Position numbers and translations under genes: made by a program
NCBI GenBank assembly: GCA_964620915.1
Contig: CAZUKP010000006.1
Span: 9,794 to 73,793 of the forward strand
Direction: 5' to 3'
Source: Hyphomicrobium_A sp964620915
Lineage (GTDB): Bacteria > Pseudomonadota > Alphaproteobacteria > Rhizobiales > Hyphomicrobiaceae
Length of the DNA: 64,000 nucleotides
Shown: one piece after another, positions 35,030-45,100 of the stretch
How the letters are laid out: every line of letters begins with the position of its first letter
Numbering within the stretch: position 1 is the stretch's first letter
Notes under the pieces: model-generated
The model's input: only the letters and a program-made list of their open reading frames with translations
What the model was told of the DNA's origin: nothing
The model's database searches: none

Positions 35030-37630
35030 ATGTCCAACTCAACCGATTCCCGGCCCTCGCTCGATCGCGCGTTTGAGCGCAAGGTGCGCCGAAGCAAGTG
35101 GGCCCTGCTTTTCGAGCAGCTCTGGCCGCGGCTTTGGTTGATTGTCGGCGTCGCGGCGCTGTTCCTTTTGGTCTCGCTGCTTGGTGTTTGGCCACTTCTG
35201 CCCAAGACGATGCATCTGGCGTTGCTGGGAGCCTTCGGCCTCGCGTTCCTCGCTGCATTCGTGTTTGCCCTTCGCTTGCGATGGCCCTCACGGGATGAAG
35301 CGATCCGCCGCATCGAGCGCGTATCCGGCATCGCCCACAGACCGGCGTCTTCTTACGAGGACACGATTACGGCCGGCGCCGACGATCCGCGCACAAAGGC
35401 GATCTGGCAGGCGCATAAGCAGAGGCTTGCCGATCTGTTGTCACGGCTACGTGTCGGCAAGCCTCACCCGCGAACGGATCGCCTCGATCCCGTCGCGCTG
35501 CGTGCGCTGTTGCTATTGGGCGTGATTGCGCTCGGTGCTCTCGTTGGTGACAGTGCGGCTGACCGGATCCGCTCAGCCTTCCGGTTTGACGCCACGTCGA
35601 TCTTGGCGAATGCTCGACTTGATGCCTGGGTTACGCCGCCAGGATACACTGGGCGACCGCCCGTGATGCTAGCGGATGGTTCTCGCAGCGGAGCAACGCC
35701 AGCAGCTTCCGGAAAGCTCGTTCAAGTTCCATCCCGCAGCGTGCTGATTGTGCGCGCAACCGGTGCAGGTCTCACCAATCTCGGCCTGGATGTCCTTGAG
35801 GAAGGTGCTGAGGGTCCAAAGCAGGTGAAGGCAAAAATTGCCGCTGCAGGCGAGACGGATGGTTCAGCCAGCGACGTGTCCGAACTGCGCTTTGAACTGA
35901 CCAAGCCTGCGCGTGTTCGCGTATTTGCGTCCGGTGGAGAACTTGCGAGTTGGACGTTCGATGTCACCCCAGACAATCCACCGAAGATTGCGTTGACCAA
36001 AGAACCTGCGCGCACGCGGCGCGGCGCCATGAGGCTCAACTATTCAATTGAGGATGACTACGGTGTCGCGTCTGCCGAAGTAAAGTTGAAGCGCGTGGAA
36101 AAGGAAGAGCCCGCTGACTCTTCAAATGCGTGGGCGCGCGCGAATGTGCTGAAGGGCCCGCGCCCGCCATATGAGCGTCCGCCCGCGCTTCCGCTTCGCT
36201 TGCCGCAAGGCGGCTCAAACGAGGCTCAGACCTACATCGACTTTGGTCCCCATCCGTGGGCCGGACGCGAGGTCGTCTTGACGCTCGAGGCCACCGATAT
36301 CGCCGGCAATATAGGGCGCAGCAAACAAATAAGGATGTTTCTGCCCAAGCGGCAGTTCCAAAATCCGCTCGCGCGTGCGGTGGTCGAACAGCGTTCCAAG
36401 TTGCTGGATGACCCGCGCTATCGCGACCAGGTGGTGCGTGCGCTTGAGGCTTTGACGCTGGAGCCCGAGGGATTCATCGATGATTCGTCGGTTTATCTGG
36501 GGCTGCGCACCGCATATCGCAGCTTGAAGCGTGACGACTCGCGCGCGGGCCGCAAGAGCGTAACGGATGGGCTTTGGGAACTCGCACTTCAAATCGAGGA
36601 TGGCGATCTGTCCGAAGCCGAGCGCGCGCTGCGTGATGCACAAGACAAGCTTGCTGATGCGCTGGAACGCGGCGCTCCGGACGCGGAGCTGCAAAAGCTG
36701 ATGCAGGAATTGCGCGCGGCTCTGAAGGAGTACATGGAGCAGCTCAACAAGAATATCGCCAAGGATCAGATGAATCCTCCTGAGGGACTGAACTCTCAGG
36801 ACCAGCAGCTGAGCCAGCAGGACCTCGACCGCATGATGGAGGAGCTGGAGCAAATGACGCGCAACGGCTCGCGAGAGCAGGCCCAGAAAATGCTCGCGGA
36901 ATTGCGCGATCTCCTGGAACGGTTGCAGACGGGACAGATGACGAAAAGCGAAGCGCAGCGCGGCCAAATGATGATGAAGAAGCTCGATGAGCTTGGAGAT
37001 ATCGTCGGTCAGCAGCAGCGTTTGATGGACGAGACCTATCGCGAGAATCGCCGCCAGGGACAACGCTCTCCGGGCGGTCAAGGCCAGCAGGACCAACAGG
37101 GACAGCGCGGTCAGCAGGGACAGCCTCAACAGGGACAGCGCGGCCAGCCAGGTCAGGCCGGTCAGCAAGGCCAGGCAGGACTCGACGAACAGCAGCGGGC
37201 ATTGCGCGAGCAGCTGGAGCAGCTTCGCCGGAGCCTGGATGAGCTGGGCGCCGATTCACCGGAGCTCGAAGGAGCGCGTGAGGCCATGAAGAACGCGGAG
37301 GAGGCCTTAGGCGAGGGCGACACCGGCCAGGCGCTGCGGGATCAATCCGACGCCTTGCAGCAATTGCGCGAAGGGGCCCAAGATATGGCCGAAGGTATGC
37401 AGCAAGGAGGCGCCTCGCCATACGGGCAAGCGGGTAATGAGCAGCGCGATCCCCTCGGCCGGCCGCAGCGGTTCCAGGGGCCCGACTCCGGCAATTCCGT
37501 CAAGGTCCCCGATGAGATCGATATGCAGCGCGCACGCGCGATTCTAGAAGAGCTGCGCCGTAGGCTCGCAGAGCCGGCACGTCCCCCAGCCGAGATCGAC
37601 TATTTCGAGCGACTGCTGCGCCGCTTCTGA
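35030..37630 (+). CDS. TIGR02302 family protein (DUF4175), Gln/Gly-rich C-terminus
   Basis: An 866-residue alphaproteobacterial protein. Two hydrophobic helices lie at about residues 25-85 and a third near 160-180; a beta-rich domain with GYTGRPPVML follows, then helical, Gln/Glu/Arg-rich segments with heptad-like periodicity and a short Q/G repeat (about residues 680-720). The ending YFERLLRR is typical of the family. The function is unknown. It follows lysA as in related genomes. The antisense Leu-rich frame over the same bases is a shadow caused by the Gln repeats. Confidence 0.85.
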   Translation: MSNSTDSRPSLDRAFERKVRRSKWALLFEQLWPRLWLIVGVAALFLLVSLLGVWPLLPKTMHLALLGAFGLAFLAAFVFALRLRWPSRDEAIRRIERVSGIAHRPASSYEDTITAGADDPRTKAIWQAHKQRLADLLSRLRVGKPHPRTDRLDPVALRALLLLGVIALGALVGDSAADRIRSAFRFDATSILANARLDAWVTPPGYTGRPPVMLADGSRSGATPAASGKLVQVPSRSVLIVRATGAGLTNLGLDVLEEGAEGPKQVKAKIAAAGETDGSASDVSELRFELTKPARVRVFASGGELASWTFDVTPDNPPKIALTKEPARTRRGAMRLNYSIEDDYGVASAEVKLKRVEKEEPADSSNAWARANVLKGPRPPYERPPALPLRLPQGGSNEAQTYIDFGPHPWAGREVVLTLEATDIAGNIGRSKQIRMFLPKRQFQNPLARAVVEQRSKLLDDPRYRDQVVRALEALTLEPEGFIDDSSVYLGLRTAYRSLKRDDSRAGRKSVTDGLWELALQIEDGDLSEAERALRDAQDKLADALERGAPDAELQKLMQELRAALKEYMEQLNKNIAKDQMNPPEGLNSQDQQLSQQDLDRMMEELEQMTRNGSREQAQKMLAELRDLLERLQTGQMTKSEAQRGQMMMKKLDELGDIVGQQQRLMDETYRENRRQGQRSPGGQGQQDQQGQRGQQGQPQQGQRGQPGQAGQQGQAGLDEQQRALREQLEQLRRSLDELGADSPELEGAREAMKNAEEALGEGDTGQALRDQSDALQQLREGAQDMAEGMQQGGASPYGQAGNEQRDPLGRPQRFQGPDSGNSVKVPDEIDMQRARAILEELRRRLAEPARPPAEIDYFERLLRRF
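37072..37182 (+). repeat. Gln/Gly/Arg low-complexity coding repeat
   Basis: Short imperfect repeats of QGQ and QRGQ codons (GGACAGCGCGGTCAGCAG style) code for a flexible linker in the TIGR02302 protein. They are typical for this family, which is named for its low-complexity region. Confidence 0.85.
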
Positions 37631-37672
37631 TGAGATGAGGCTCAGCTGGTGCGCTCGCCTGTGCGGGAGCGC

Positions 37673-38623
37673 TTAGGGCGTGGCAGACGGACGGGCTGCG
37701 ATGCGCACCGCCAAGCCGCCGACCAGCTGGTGACTGTTGAGCTGTGTTAGGACGTGCCCACCTGGCGGCGGCTCGTTGTCAATCCAGCGCTTCACCTGAC
37801 GCCACATGTCGAGGAAGAACCAGCTTCCGTCCATTTCCGAAAGCGGGGCCTCGTAGTCGGCATAGGTGAACTTGTACTCAAGAAAGACCGACATGCGCGA
37901 CAGCCTCAGCTCAAGGCCGAAAAGGGCCTGCGCGGCGGGTCCGGCAAAATTGTACTCGTAGGTTCTAGTTCCGCCCTGCAGCTCGAACTCCGTGTGCGGC
38001 ACCAGCACACCCGCGCCGGCGCCAGCATAAGGGCTAACCCGTCCACCGATGCTCGGCAGCCGAAACAACCCGGTGAACAGCAGCATGTTGTGGCCGTGCG
38101 AGAATTCAAGCCGTCGGATGATGTCGTTTATCTTTCCCCGCGGCGTGACGGGCTCGCCGTTCAGCTTGCCCGAGAATGAGGCTTCGTCCTTGACCGGCGT
38201 CAGGGCCTTGGAGTGGATGAAGTCAACCATGGCGCCGATTTTGCCGCCCGTGAACCACTGGGCAACGCGCGCACCATAATAAATCGGGCTCTTGAATGGC
38301 CGCGTGTACCAATTGATCTCGTCGATGGAGAAGTCAGTTTCTTCTCCATTCTTGACAGTGACGGAACTGGGATAGGTGTAGGGAGCGCCGACGTAGGCAC
38401 CGAGCATCGTCTCTTTCTTGGGGAGTGCTGCGGCGAGTCTCTCGGCGAACTTTTCCTCGGTTCGGCTTGGCTCTCCATCAACGACGCTTTGCTGCATTTC
38501 CGCCGTGATCGTGGACGCCATCAGGGCGACCACTGCAGACGCGACCGACACTTTTTGGAAAACGCTCGTCGCTTTTGGTTCGGCGTCGGGCTGCTCCCAA
38601 CCAAGCGTGAGTAGGCGCGACAT
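37673..38623 (-). CDS. Outer-membrane beta-barrel protein, LpxQ-like (lipid A oxidase-like)
   Basis: A 316-residue protein. After an N-terminal hydrophobic segment (VSVASAVVALMASTITA) come alternating strands of a barrel: LGAYVGAPYTYPSSVTV, PIYYGARVAQWF, KIGAMVDFIHSKAL, FSHGHNMLLFTGLFRLP, VSPYAGAGAGVLVPHTEFEL and VFLEYKFTYADYEA. The conserved HSKA and SHGHN positions recall Rhizobium lipid A oxidase LpxQ, though I cannot confirm this by alignment. It carries no terminal Phe signature. The N-terminus is long for a leader, about 40 residues, so the start could be internal. Confidence 0.5.
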   Translation of the reverse strand: MSRLLTLGWEQPDAEPKATSVFQKVSVASAVVALMASTITAEMQQSVVDGEPSRTEEKFAERLAAALPKKETMLGAYVGAPYTYPSSVTVKNGEETDFSIDEINWYTRPFKSPIYYGARVAQWFTGGKIGAMVDFIHSKALTPVKDEASFSGKLNGEPVTPRGKINDIIRRLEFSHGHNMLLFTGLFRLPSIGGRVSPYAGAGAGVLVPHTEFELQGGTRTYEYNFAGPAAQALFGLELRLSRMSVFLEYKFTYADYEAPLSEMDGSWFFLDMWRQVKRWIDNEPPPGGHVLTQLNSHQLVGGLAVRIAARPSATP

Positions 38624-38808
38624 CCGTTCGTCCCCCGGTTTCCTGACCTATATCAGTTCTTTTTGGCCCGTATCACGGGGCACTTGCTGCGCGAGAGCAT
38701 AGTCGCGTAAACAATCACCGAGAAATCACTTTGATCGTCGCACCCATGTGCCCCGTTGACGCGGCGGAGCTGGGGCTCAGCGAGTCGTGCCAACACTCGC
38801 CTGGCGCC

Positions 38809-39879
38809 TCACGAAGACGCGCGCGGGGCAGAGAGCTTTTCCAGCATGCGGCGCACGGCGACGATCTGCGGTGCGCTTCGCGTGAGATAATCGCGTCCCG
38901 TGTAACCCCACCAGTCCCAACATCCTTGAGGATTGAATGGTGTTGTTGCCGTCTGGGGAAACAGCACAATCAGATTATTGGTGTCTGCCCAACGGGCAAA
39001 GCCGGTGTCGCGTGCGAATACATCACCGACGAAAGTGCGATTTTGCCCGCATCCGTGGAATGCAATGTGCACGCGGCATGCATCTGTCTCACGACATGAC
39101 TGGGGCACGTAAACGATGCCTTCATCGCTCAGCCCATGGTTTGCAAGATCGCGCGTGAAGGGGATTTGGTCGAAGACATAAAATGTGCCTGAAGCTTCGT
39201 CCGCGCGCGGCGCAAGCGGTCCGTAAATCTGCTTCAAGAGGGCACCAGCCTGGTCGTAATCGCAGTCGACGATGTACGGTTTTCCAGAGTGGTCACAGGC
39301 GGGGCCTTTGTCCTCGGTGACGAAGCCGTGAACAGCCTCGACATCCGAGACGAACTCGATCTGGTCCGGGGGAACGCCGAGATCCTGATAGAACTCGCGT
39401 GCGGCCTCGACTATGGCAGGAACCACCGTGCGATCCTCTTTTCCAGTAAATAGATAGATGCGGTCGTCCTTCACCTTTTCGATGGGATCAATGCGTTCGC
39501 GTTGTGCAAGGCGGGCCGCGCGCTTGGCAAGCCGCGAGGGATTGGGGATCCCGAACGACTGCAGTGAATTCAGCATGCAGCCGTTCACCGCTTTGGTGAG
39601 GTTGAGCAGCGCTGTTCCTGGCCCCGGCATCAGATCGGCATAGAGGCTTTCAGAGCAGCCATACGGTCCCCCCGCGATGATGCCCGCGCCGACGATGTCG
39701 CTGGCGTGGGCCATCTGAAATTGGCCGGCCATGTAAGCACCTGAGGAGATTCCAGAGACAGACGTTGCGCCGATGTCTGCGCTGAGCGCTGGCAGATTGT
39801 GCGCGTCCCGATCACCACAGCCCCACAGCAACGCTGTCAGCGAAAGTAGAACTGCGGAGATGAAGACACGCATAGTCAT
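38809..39879 (-). CDS. Short-chain PHA depolymerase-like alpha/beta hydrolase
   Basis: A 356-residue secreted esterase. A leader ending ALLWGCGD may be a lipobox, making it a lipoprotein, though the Trp at -2 is unusual. The nucleophile motif is SVSGISSGAYMAGQ (GxSxG), followed by an IYLFTGKEDRTV segment with the acid and AFHGCGQNRTFVGD with the His. This fits the type-2 short-chain-length polyhydroxyalkanoate depolymerases and feruloyl-esterase relatives. Ten or so cysteines suggest disulfides. The true substrate is unknown. Confidence 0.75.
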   Translation of the reverse strand: MTMRVFISAVLLSLTALLWGCGDRDAHNLPALSADIGATSVSGISSGAYMAGQFQMAHASDIVGAGIIAGGPYGCSESLYADLMPGPGTALLNLTKAVNGCMLNSLQSFGIPNPSRLAKRAARLAQRERIDPIEKVKDDRIYLFTGKEDRTVVPAIVEAAREFYQDLGVPPDQIEFVSDVEAVHGFVTEDKGPACDHSGKPYIVDCDYDQAGALLKQIYGPLAPRADEASGTFYVFDQIPFTRDLANHGLSDEGIVYVPQSCRETDACRVHIAFHGCGQNRTFVGDVFARDTGFARWADTNNLIVLFPQTATTPFNPQGCWDWWGYTGRDYLTRSAPQIVAVRRMLEKLSAPRASS

Positions 39880-39954
39880 TAGACTCAGGTTTGCTCAGGC
39901 TTCTCATAGATGCGCAAGACTAGCGCGGCATTGGTAACGCGCCAACGCTAACAT

Positions 39955-42183
39955 CTATCTTACCCGGACAGTAACCCGGTCGACACGGCCTTTTGCGTCG
40001 ATCACGGCAAGTTTGGCAAAGCCACGGCCGTCTGGTTGCCAGGTCACTTGACGCGAACGGGGATCAGACTTGATCGGCGCGTCATCGACGAGCCAGGTCA
40101 ACGGAAGGGCGCCGCCACTGGCCTTCAGGAATATTGCGGCCTCGTCTCCGGACTCAACCTCAAGTTCGGCCCGGTCGGGAGGGAAGGCAATGAGGACGGG
40201 CGGTTCGAGGAAGGGACCCTGCGAAAGCGTTCTCCCGGTCTCTCGAAAGCGCTTTAGTGGTGGGGGCAGTTGCGCGCCCGACACGCGGATGGCGCCGGCT
40301 GGTGCTTCGGGCAATGGCGCGCGCCGCTCGCTCACGCGGGCGAAGGCATCGAACAGTATTGGTGCGGCGGCGACGCGGCCCACAAGCCCGGGTGTGGAGG
40401 CACCGTCAGGGCGGCCGACCCAGACGGCAATGGTGTGCCGGCCATCGTAGCCAACAGCCCATGCGTCACGATATCCGTAGGATGTCCCCGTCTTGTAGGC
40501 GAGGCGGCCCGCCTTGGCGTTGAGCGGAGGTGGGGCATCCTTGAGGATGTCTGTGATGTACCACGCAGCGACGGGCGCCAAGACGCGTTTGGCCCCTGGA
40601 ACAGGCGTGGCCTTTGTTCGAGGTTTTGAAGCATTCGGGGTCGACCCGTCGCGTCTGTGACGAAGAGCAATCGCCTCTCCGCCGCGCGCCAGGCTTGCAT
40701 AAAGCGTTGCGAGGTCATGCAGCGTCAGCCCGACGCCGCCGAGCGCCATGGGCAGAGTCGGTGCGGAATCGTCTTGGAAGACAGCCTCCACGCCGATACG
40801 GCGAAAGCAGCCGGCAAGTTTGCCAGGCCCGATCGCTGCCAGAACCTTGACGGCTGGGATGTTCAAGGACTGTGCAAGGGCGTTGCGGATTGTCACCGTG
40901 CCATGGAAATTGTCATCGAAATTCTTGGGTGCGTAGGTGCCAAGGCGCACTGGCCGATCTTCAATCAGAGTCTGCGGATGTGCGATACCGGCTTCGAACG
41001 CGAGGCCGTAGATAAACGGTTTCAACGTCGAGCCCGGCGAGCGCACCGCCGTCACCATGTCAATGGCGCCAAGGCGATCATTGTCCAGGTAACCGGCCGA
41101 TCCGACCCGCGCGATGACTTCGCCCGTCTTATGATCGACGACTAGGATCGCTGCAGAAAGTTTCTGGCCCAACAGCCTCGTCTGCTCCACGGCCAGTCCT
41201 TCAAGAGCGCCTTGCAACGATCGGTCGATCGTGAGCCGGTGCACGGACTTGTCAGGAAAGGCGGCGATTTCCGTTTCCGACAGATGAGGCGCCAGTTTTG
41301 GAAAAGCACGGCGCGCGCGCGGCACGTCCTCTTGGCGTGCGCGGTCGGCCTCGGCCTGAGTGATGACCCCGTCTGCTGCCACGCGATCAAGAACCCGATT
41401 TCGCGCGGCTCGCGCAGCGAGTGGGTGGCGGTCCGGACGTCGCGCTTCGGGTGATTGAGGCAGGGCTACCAGAAGGGCCGCTTGGCCGATTGAAAGGCGG
41501 CGCGGCTCTTTTCCGAAGTAGGCAAGCGATGCAGCACGCACGCCTTCGATATTTCCGCCGAAAGGCGCCAGCCGGAGGTAGAGACCTAGGATATCTTTCT
41601 TCGAAAGATGGCGTTCAAGCTGCAACGCATGCATGATCTGGTTCGCTTTGGCAGCGAATGTTCGCTCGTGCCGGCCGTTCATGAGGCGCGCGACCTGCAT
41701 GGTGAGGGTCGAACCGCCGGAGATAATCCTCTGGTATCGAAGAAGTTGCCAACCTGCTCGGGCGAGGGAGCCGACGTCGACACCGTCATGTGCGTAAAAG
41801 CGCTTGTCCTCGAACGCAAAGAGCATGGCGAGGTAACGCTGGTCCACATCGGTGGGTTCAATGGGCAGACGCCAGCGTCCGTCCTTTGTTGTGAAGGCGC
41901 GCAAGAGGCGGTCTTTGCGATCGAGGACGGTGGTGGAGACTTCATTGGCTGCACCGAGTTGGGGAGGACCAAGCCGCTCGATGGAGAAGTGAAGTGCAGT
42001 TGCGCCCGCGCCAACCACAAGGAGTGCCGTGCAGAGGCCGAGTGCCGTCCAGCGGAGACCGCCCAACAAGCTGTTGCGACGCGAGTCGGCCTCCTCCTCG
42101 GCCTGGCCATGGCGGAGCAATGCCATGGTCACCACGGAGAAAAGCCATTGTCTCGTCGGAGACGGCATTGGCGGTTGCCTCAT
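39955..42183 (-). CDS. pbpC: Penicillin-binding protein 1C
   Basis: A 742-residue class A PBP. One N-terminal helix precedes a GT51 transglycosylase domain with FAFEDKRFYAHDGVD and GGSTLTMQVARLM, and a transpeptidase domain with the active-site SPGSTLKPF (SxxK), SLN and YKTGTSYGYRDAW (KTG). The C-terminal 90 residues form the BiPBP_C domain found only in PBP1C. It overlaps the alpha-2-macroglobulin gene upstream by 4 bases, the well-known pbpC-yfhM pairing. Confidence 0.95.
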   Translation of the reverse strand: MRQPPMPSPTRQWLFSVVTMALLRHGQAEEEADSRRNSLLGGLRWTALGLCTALLVVGAGATALHFSIERLGPPQLGAANEVSTTVLDRKDRLLRAFTTKDGRWRLPIEPTDVDQRYLAMLFAFEDKRFYAHDGVDVGSLARAGWQLLRYQRIISGGSTLTMQVARLMNGRHERTFAAKANQIMHALQLERHLSKKDILGLYLRLAPFGGNIEGVRAASLAYFGKEPRRLSIGQAALLVALPQSPEARRPDRHPLAARAARNRVLDRVAADGVITQAEADRARQEDVPRARRAFPKLAPHLSETEIAAFPDKSVHRLTIDRSLQGALEGLAVEQTRLLGQKLSAAILVVDHKTGEVIARVGSAGYLDNDRLGAIDMVTAVRSPGSTLKPFIYGLAFEAGIAHPQTLIEDRPVRLGTYAPKNFDDNFHGTVTIRNALAQSLNIPAVKVLAAIGPGKLAGCFRRIGVEAVFQDDSAPTLPMALGGVGLTLHDLATLYASLARGGEAIALRHRRDGSTPNASKPRTKATPVPGAKRVLAPVAAWYITDILKDAPPPLNAKAGRLAYKTGTSYGYRDAWAVGYDGRHTIAVWVGRPDGASTPGLVGRVAAAPILFDAFARVSERRAPLPEAPAGAIRVSGAQLPPPLKRFRETGRTLSQGPFLEPPVLIAFPPDRAELEVESGDEAAIFLKASGGALPLTWLVDDAPIKSDPRSRQVTWQPDGRGFAKLAVIDAKGRVDRVTVRVR

Positions 42184-45100
42184 TCGCTCGGAACGACGGT
42201 GAGTTTACCGGCTGCAGTGCGAGCATAACGTTCGGGACGATACATGTCCTCAACAGTCACTGCAGGGTGAACGAAAGTCCCAGGTGTGACCGCGCGAACA
42301 ATATAGGCAACAGTCGTTGTTAAACTGGTGTCGTTAACCGTGTTGCCCTGATTGGAGCTCGTGTTGCGGCGATTGCGCGCGAAATCGAATGCGGCAACGA
42401 ACCGGTCATCGCGAAACTCGCTGTGTTCTGGAGTGACGTCTGGCTTCAGCCATTCGAGCGATTTGATGTCGCCACTGTCGACGAGCCTCGGGTTCTCGAT
42501 CTCGAAACCAGCCGGTAGCCGATCGACGAGCAGAACACGACCATTTTGCTCATCCGACTGCAACTTAACGACCGCGACGAAGCGGTCGTTCTGGGAAACC
42601 TTGGCGCTGCCGCCGGTGGCGCTTGCAAGATCCACAGGCTCGCCGGCGAGCGTGTAGTAGCTGCGCTCGATCGTGAAACCCTTCGAGACAGGAGGTTCAG
42701 GCGTGAGCGCTGCCCCAATCACGGTTAGAACCGCGTCGACCGGAGCCTCGCCCTCGTTGGCAACAACCAATGGCGCTTCTGCCAAGTCGTCGGCACCAAG
42801 TGAACGGAACAGCGCACCGACGACTGGCGCCCCGTTGACTGTGAGCTTTGCCCCTTTGGCTTGCTCGCTAAGTGCATGGGCGGCCATCAGCATCCACGCC
42901 TGCTCTTGCGTGGAGGTGTGGGTGCGGCTCAGATACGCCTTGCCGACGACATCGACGAGCCGCGGTGCCTCGGCTCTTGCTATGCCCGTCTCGGCGGCAA
43001 GCGTAACCAGCGCTGCGCCGTCACGCAGACGCGACCCGTAGTCGTCCCGATAGGCGACGAGGCCTGTCGCGCTGGCTTCATTGTCGAGGTGCGAAAGGGC
43101 CGCCTCGAATGCGGTCTCGGCACGCAGCTTGTCACCCATCATCGCCAAGGCCGCGCCGATCTGCGCTTTGGCGAGCGACGTGGAGAAACGATCAAGGCGC
43201 GTGTCGGCGTAGTAGCGAAGCTCACCGATCGGTGCGCGGCCGTTGCGGGCCAGCACATAAAGCGCGTAGGCGCGATCCTCTCCTCCTGTTTTGAAGTCCT
43301 CGACGTAGCTGATGTAGTTCTGCAGCCGATCGAGCGCTTGAGAAAAGCCGAGCGGGTTGACGTCGAAACCCTGCTCCTTGGCCCGCGTCAGAAAGTCTGT
43401 GACGTAGCTCGTCAGCCAGATATTGCCATAGCGCGGTCCCCAGGAGCCAAAGGTGCCTGAGCTGTCCTGCATCTCAAAGACATGCTCGACCGCCTTTTGC
43501 ACGCGTGATTTGAGCTCCTTGTCGGGCGCAATGCCGAGCTGAGCGGCAAGCGCGTTGGCATAGACGAGAGGCAGCGCGCGGCTAACCGTTTGCTCGGCGC
43601 AGCCATACGGGTAGCGATCGAGCGCAGTGAGCAGTCCCGGTACGTCGAGCGTGGCCGTGGGACCGACACTCAGATTGATGCGCGTGCGGCTTGGGATCAG
43701 ATCGTGCACCAGGTCGGAGGAAAGCGTAATTTTGCCGCCATCTGGCTTCAGCGACGCAACCGTCGTTCGCTTAATGTCGCCGGCGGGTGGCTTCACGTCG
43801 AATGTCAACTGCCGCGAGACATCGATGCCGTTCGGCCCGGTGAGGCGCACGTCATAAACGACTGGGCCGACGCTGTATGGCTTCAAGTCCACAGTGTGAG
43901 AGCGCCGCTCACTGGTCTTGAGGGTGATCTCGCTCGCATCAATTCCTACTCCGCCGCTCGTAACCGCGAGTTTGTAGGTCGCGCTCGGGCCTTCGACGTT
44001 GTGGAGAGCGACATCGAGGCGCGCTACATCGCCAAGGGTCATGAAGCGTGGGCCGGATGCCGTAAGTGCCACAGCATCGCGCACGATGACGTCGCTGGAG
44101 CCATGCCCGATTTTGTCAGCACTCCAGGCCACCGCCATCACACGCACGGTGCCGTTGAAGTCGGGAAGTTCGAAGTCGACCGTGGCTGTGCCGTCGGCCC
44201 CGACTTTGACGATGCCCGAAAACTCCGCGACGGTGGCTTCGACGGGCGGGTTACCTTGCAGACCCAAATTGGCACCGCCGTCTCCGCCTGAGCGCAACGT
44301 TCCGCGGTCGGCCCGCATGCCGTCGATCAAGCGACCATAGAAATCGCGAATCTCGATTCCCATGCGGCGCTGAGCGTAGAACTGGCTTTCCGGAGCGGGC
44401 ACCTTGTAGCCCGTGAGATTGAGGATGCCGAGGTCGACGGCGGCAACTGTTATGCGGGCGTCCTCGCCACTCTCAAGGCCAGAGACCGTGACGGGAACAG
44501 TCAGGGTTTCTCCCGATTTGATCTTCTTGGGAGCATCGAGACCGACTTTGAGCGTTCTTGCTGATTGATCAAGCCCAAGCCATTGCACACCGATAGCTCT
44601 GCTTGGCATGCGCTTCAGGTTCTCGTCCATCGAACGGTAAAGCATCGCGGTTACGTAGGCGCCGGGACCCCAATTGTCGCCAACGCGCACGTCGATTTCG
44701 CCGCCGCCATCTGCGATTTCGGTTTCCTGCACAGAAAGCAGGTCCTCGGAGAGCACTGCGATTAGGGCCTTGCCGCCCTTCTTGGCCGCGATCCTCAGCT
44801 TGGCCGTATCACCCGCGGTGTAGTTCGCGCGGTCGAGTGCAACATCGAGGATCTCGGGGCTTTCGACGTCACCGCTAGCTGCATACCAGCCCGCATTGAA
44901 GGCAACGCTTGAGGCCGGTCCGCTTGGATCAGGGCTAGTGATCTCTAGTCGATAGCGTCCGTACCGGACCGGCATTTTGATTGTTGCGGGTGCGCCTTGG
45001 GCTGCAGCCGAAATCGTACCGTCGGCTACTTTGCGTGTCAGCGTCACGGGCTCGTAGTTCCAGCTGGCGTCGCGCCGGTACCACTGCCAATTGGTTTCGA

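Noticed and set aside
36215..37168. A 317-codon Leu-rich minus-strand frame over the TIGR02302 gene
   Set aside because: It is the antisense shadow of Gln-rich codons (CAG read as CTG, Leu); the plus-strand frame has recognisable family sequence.
37072..37182. Short direct repeats resembling a CRISPR or minisatellite
   Set aside because: The repeats are in frame, 6-12 bases, without regular spacers, and code for a Gln/Gly linker known in this family.
37637..37672. GCGCTC/GAGCGC inverted repeat between the TIGR02302 gene and the barrel gene
   Set aside because: Only a six-base stem with a long loop and no T-tract on either strand; too weak to call a terminator.
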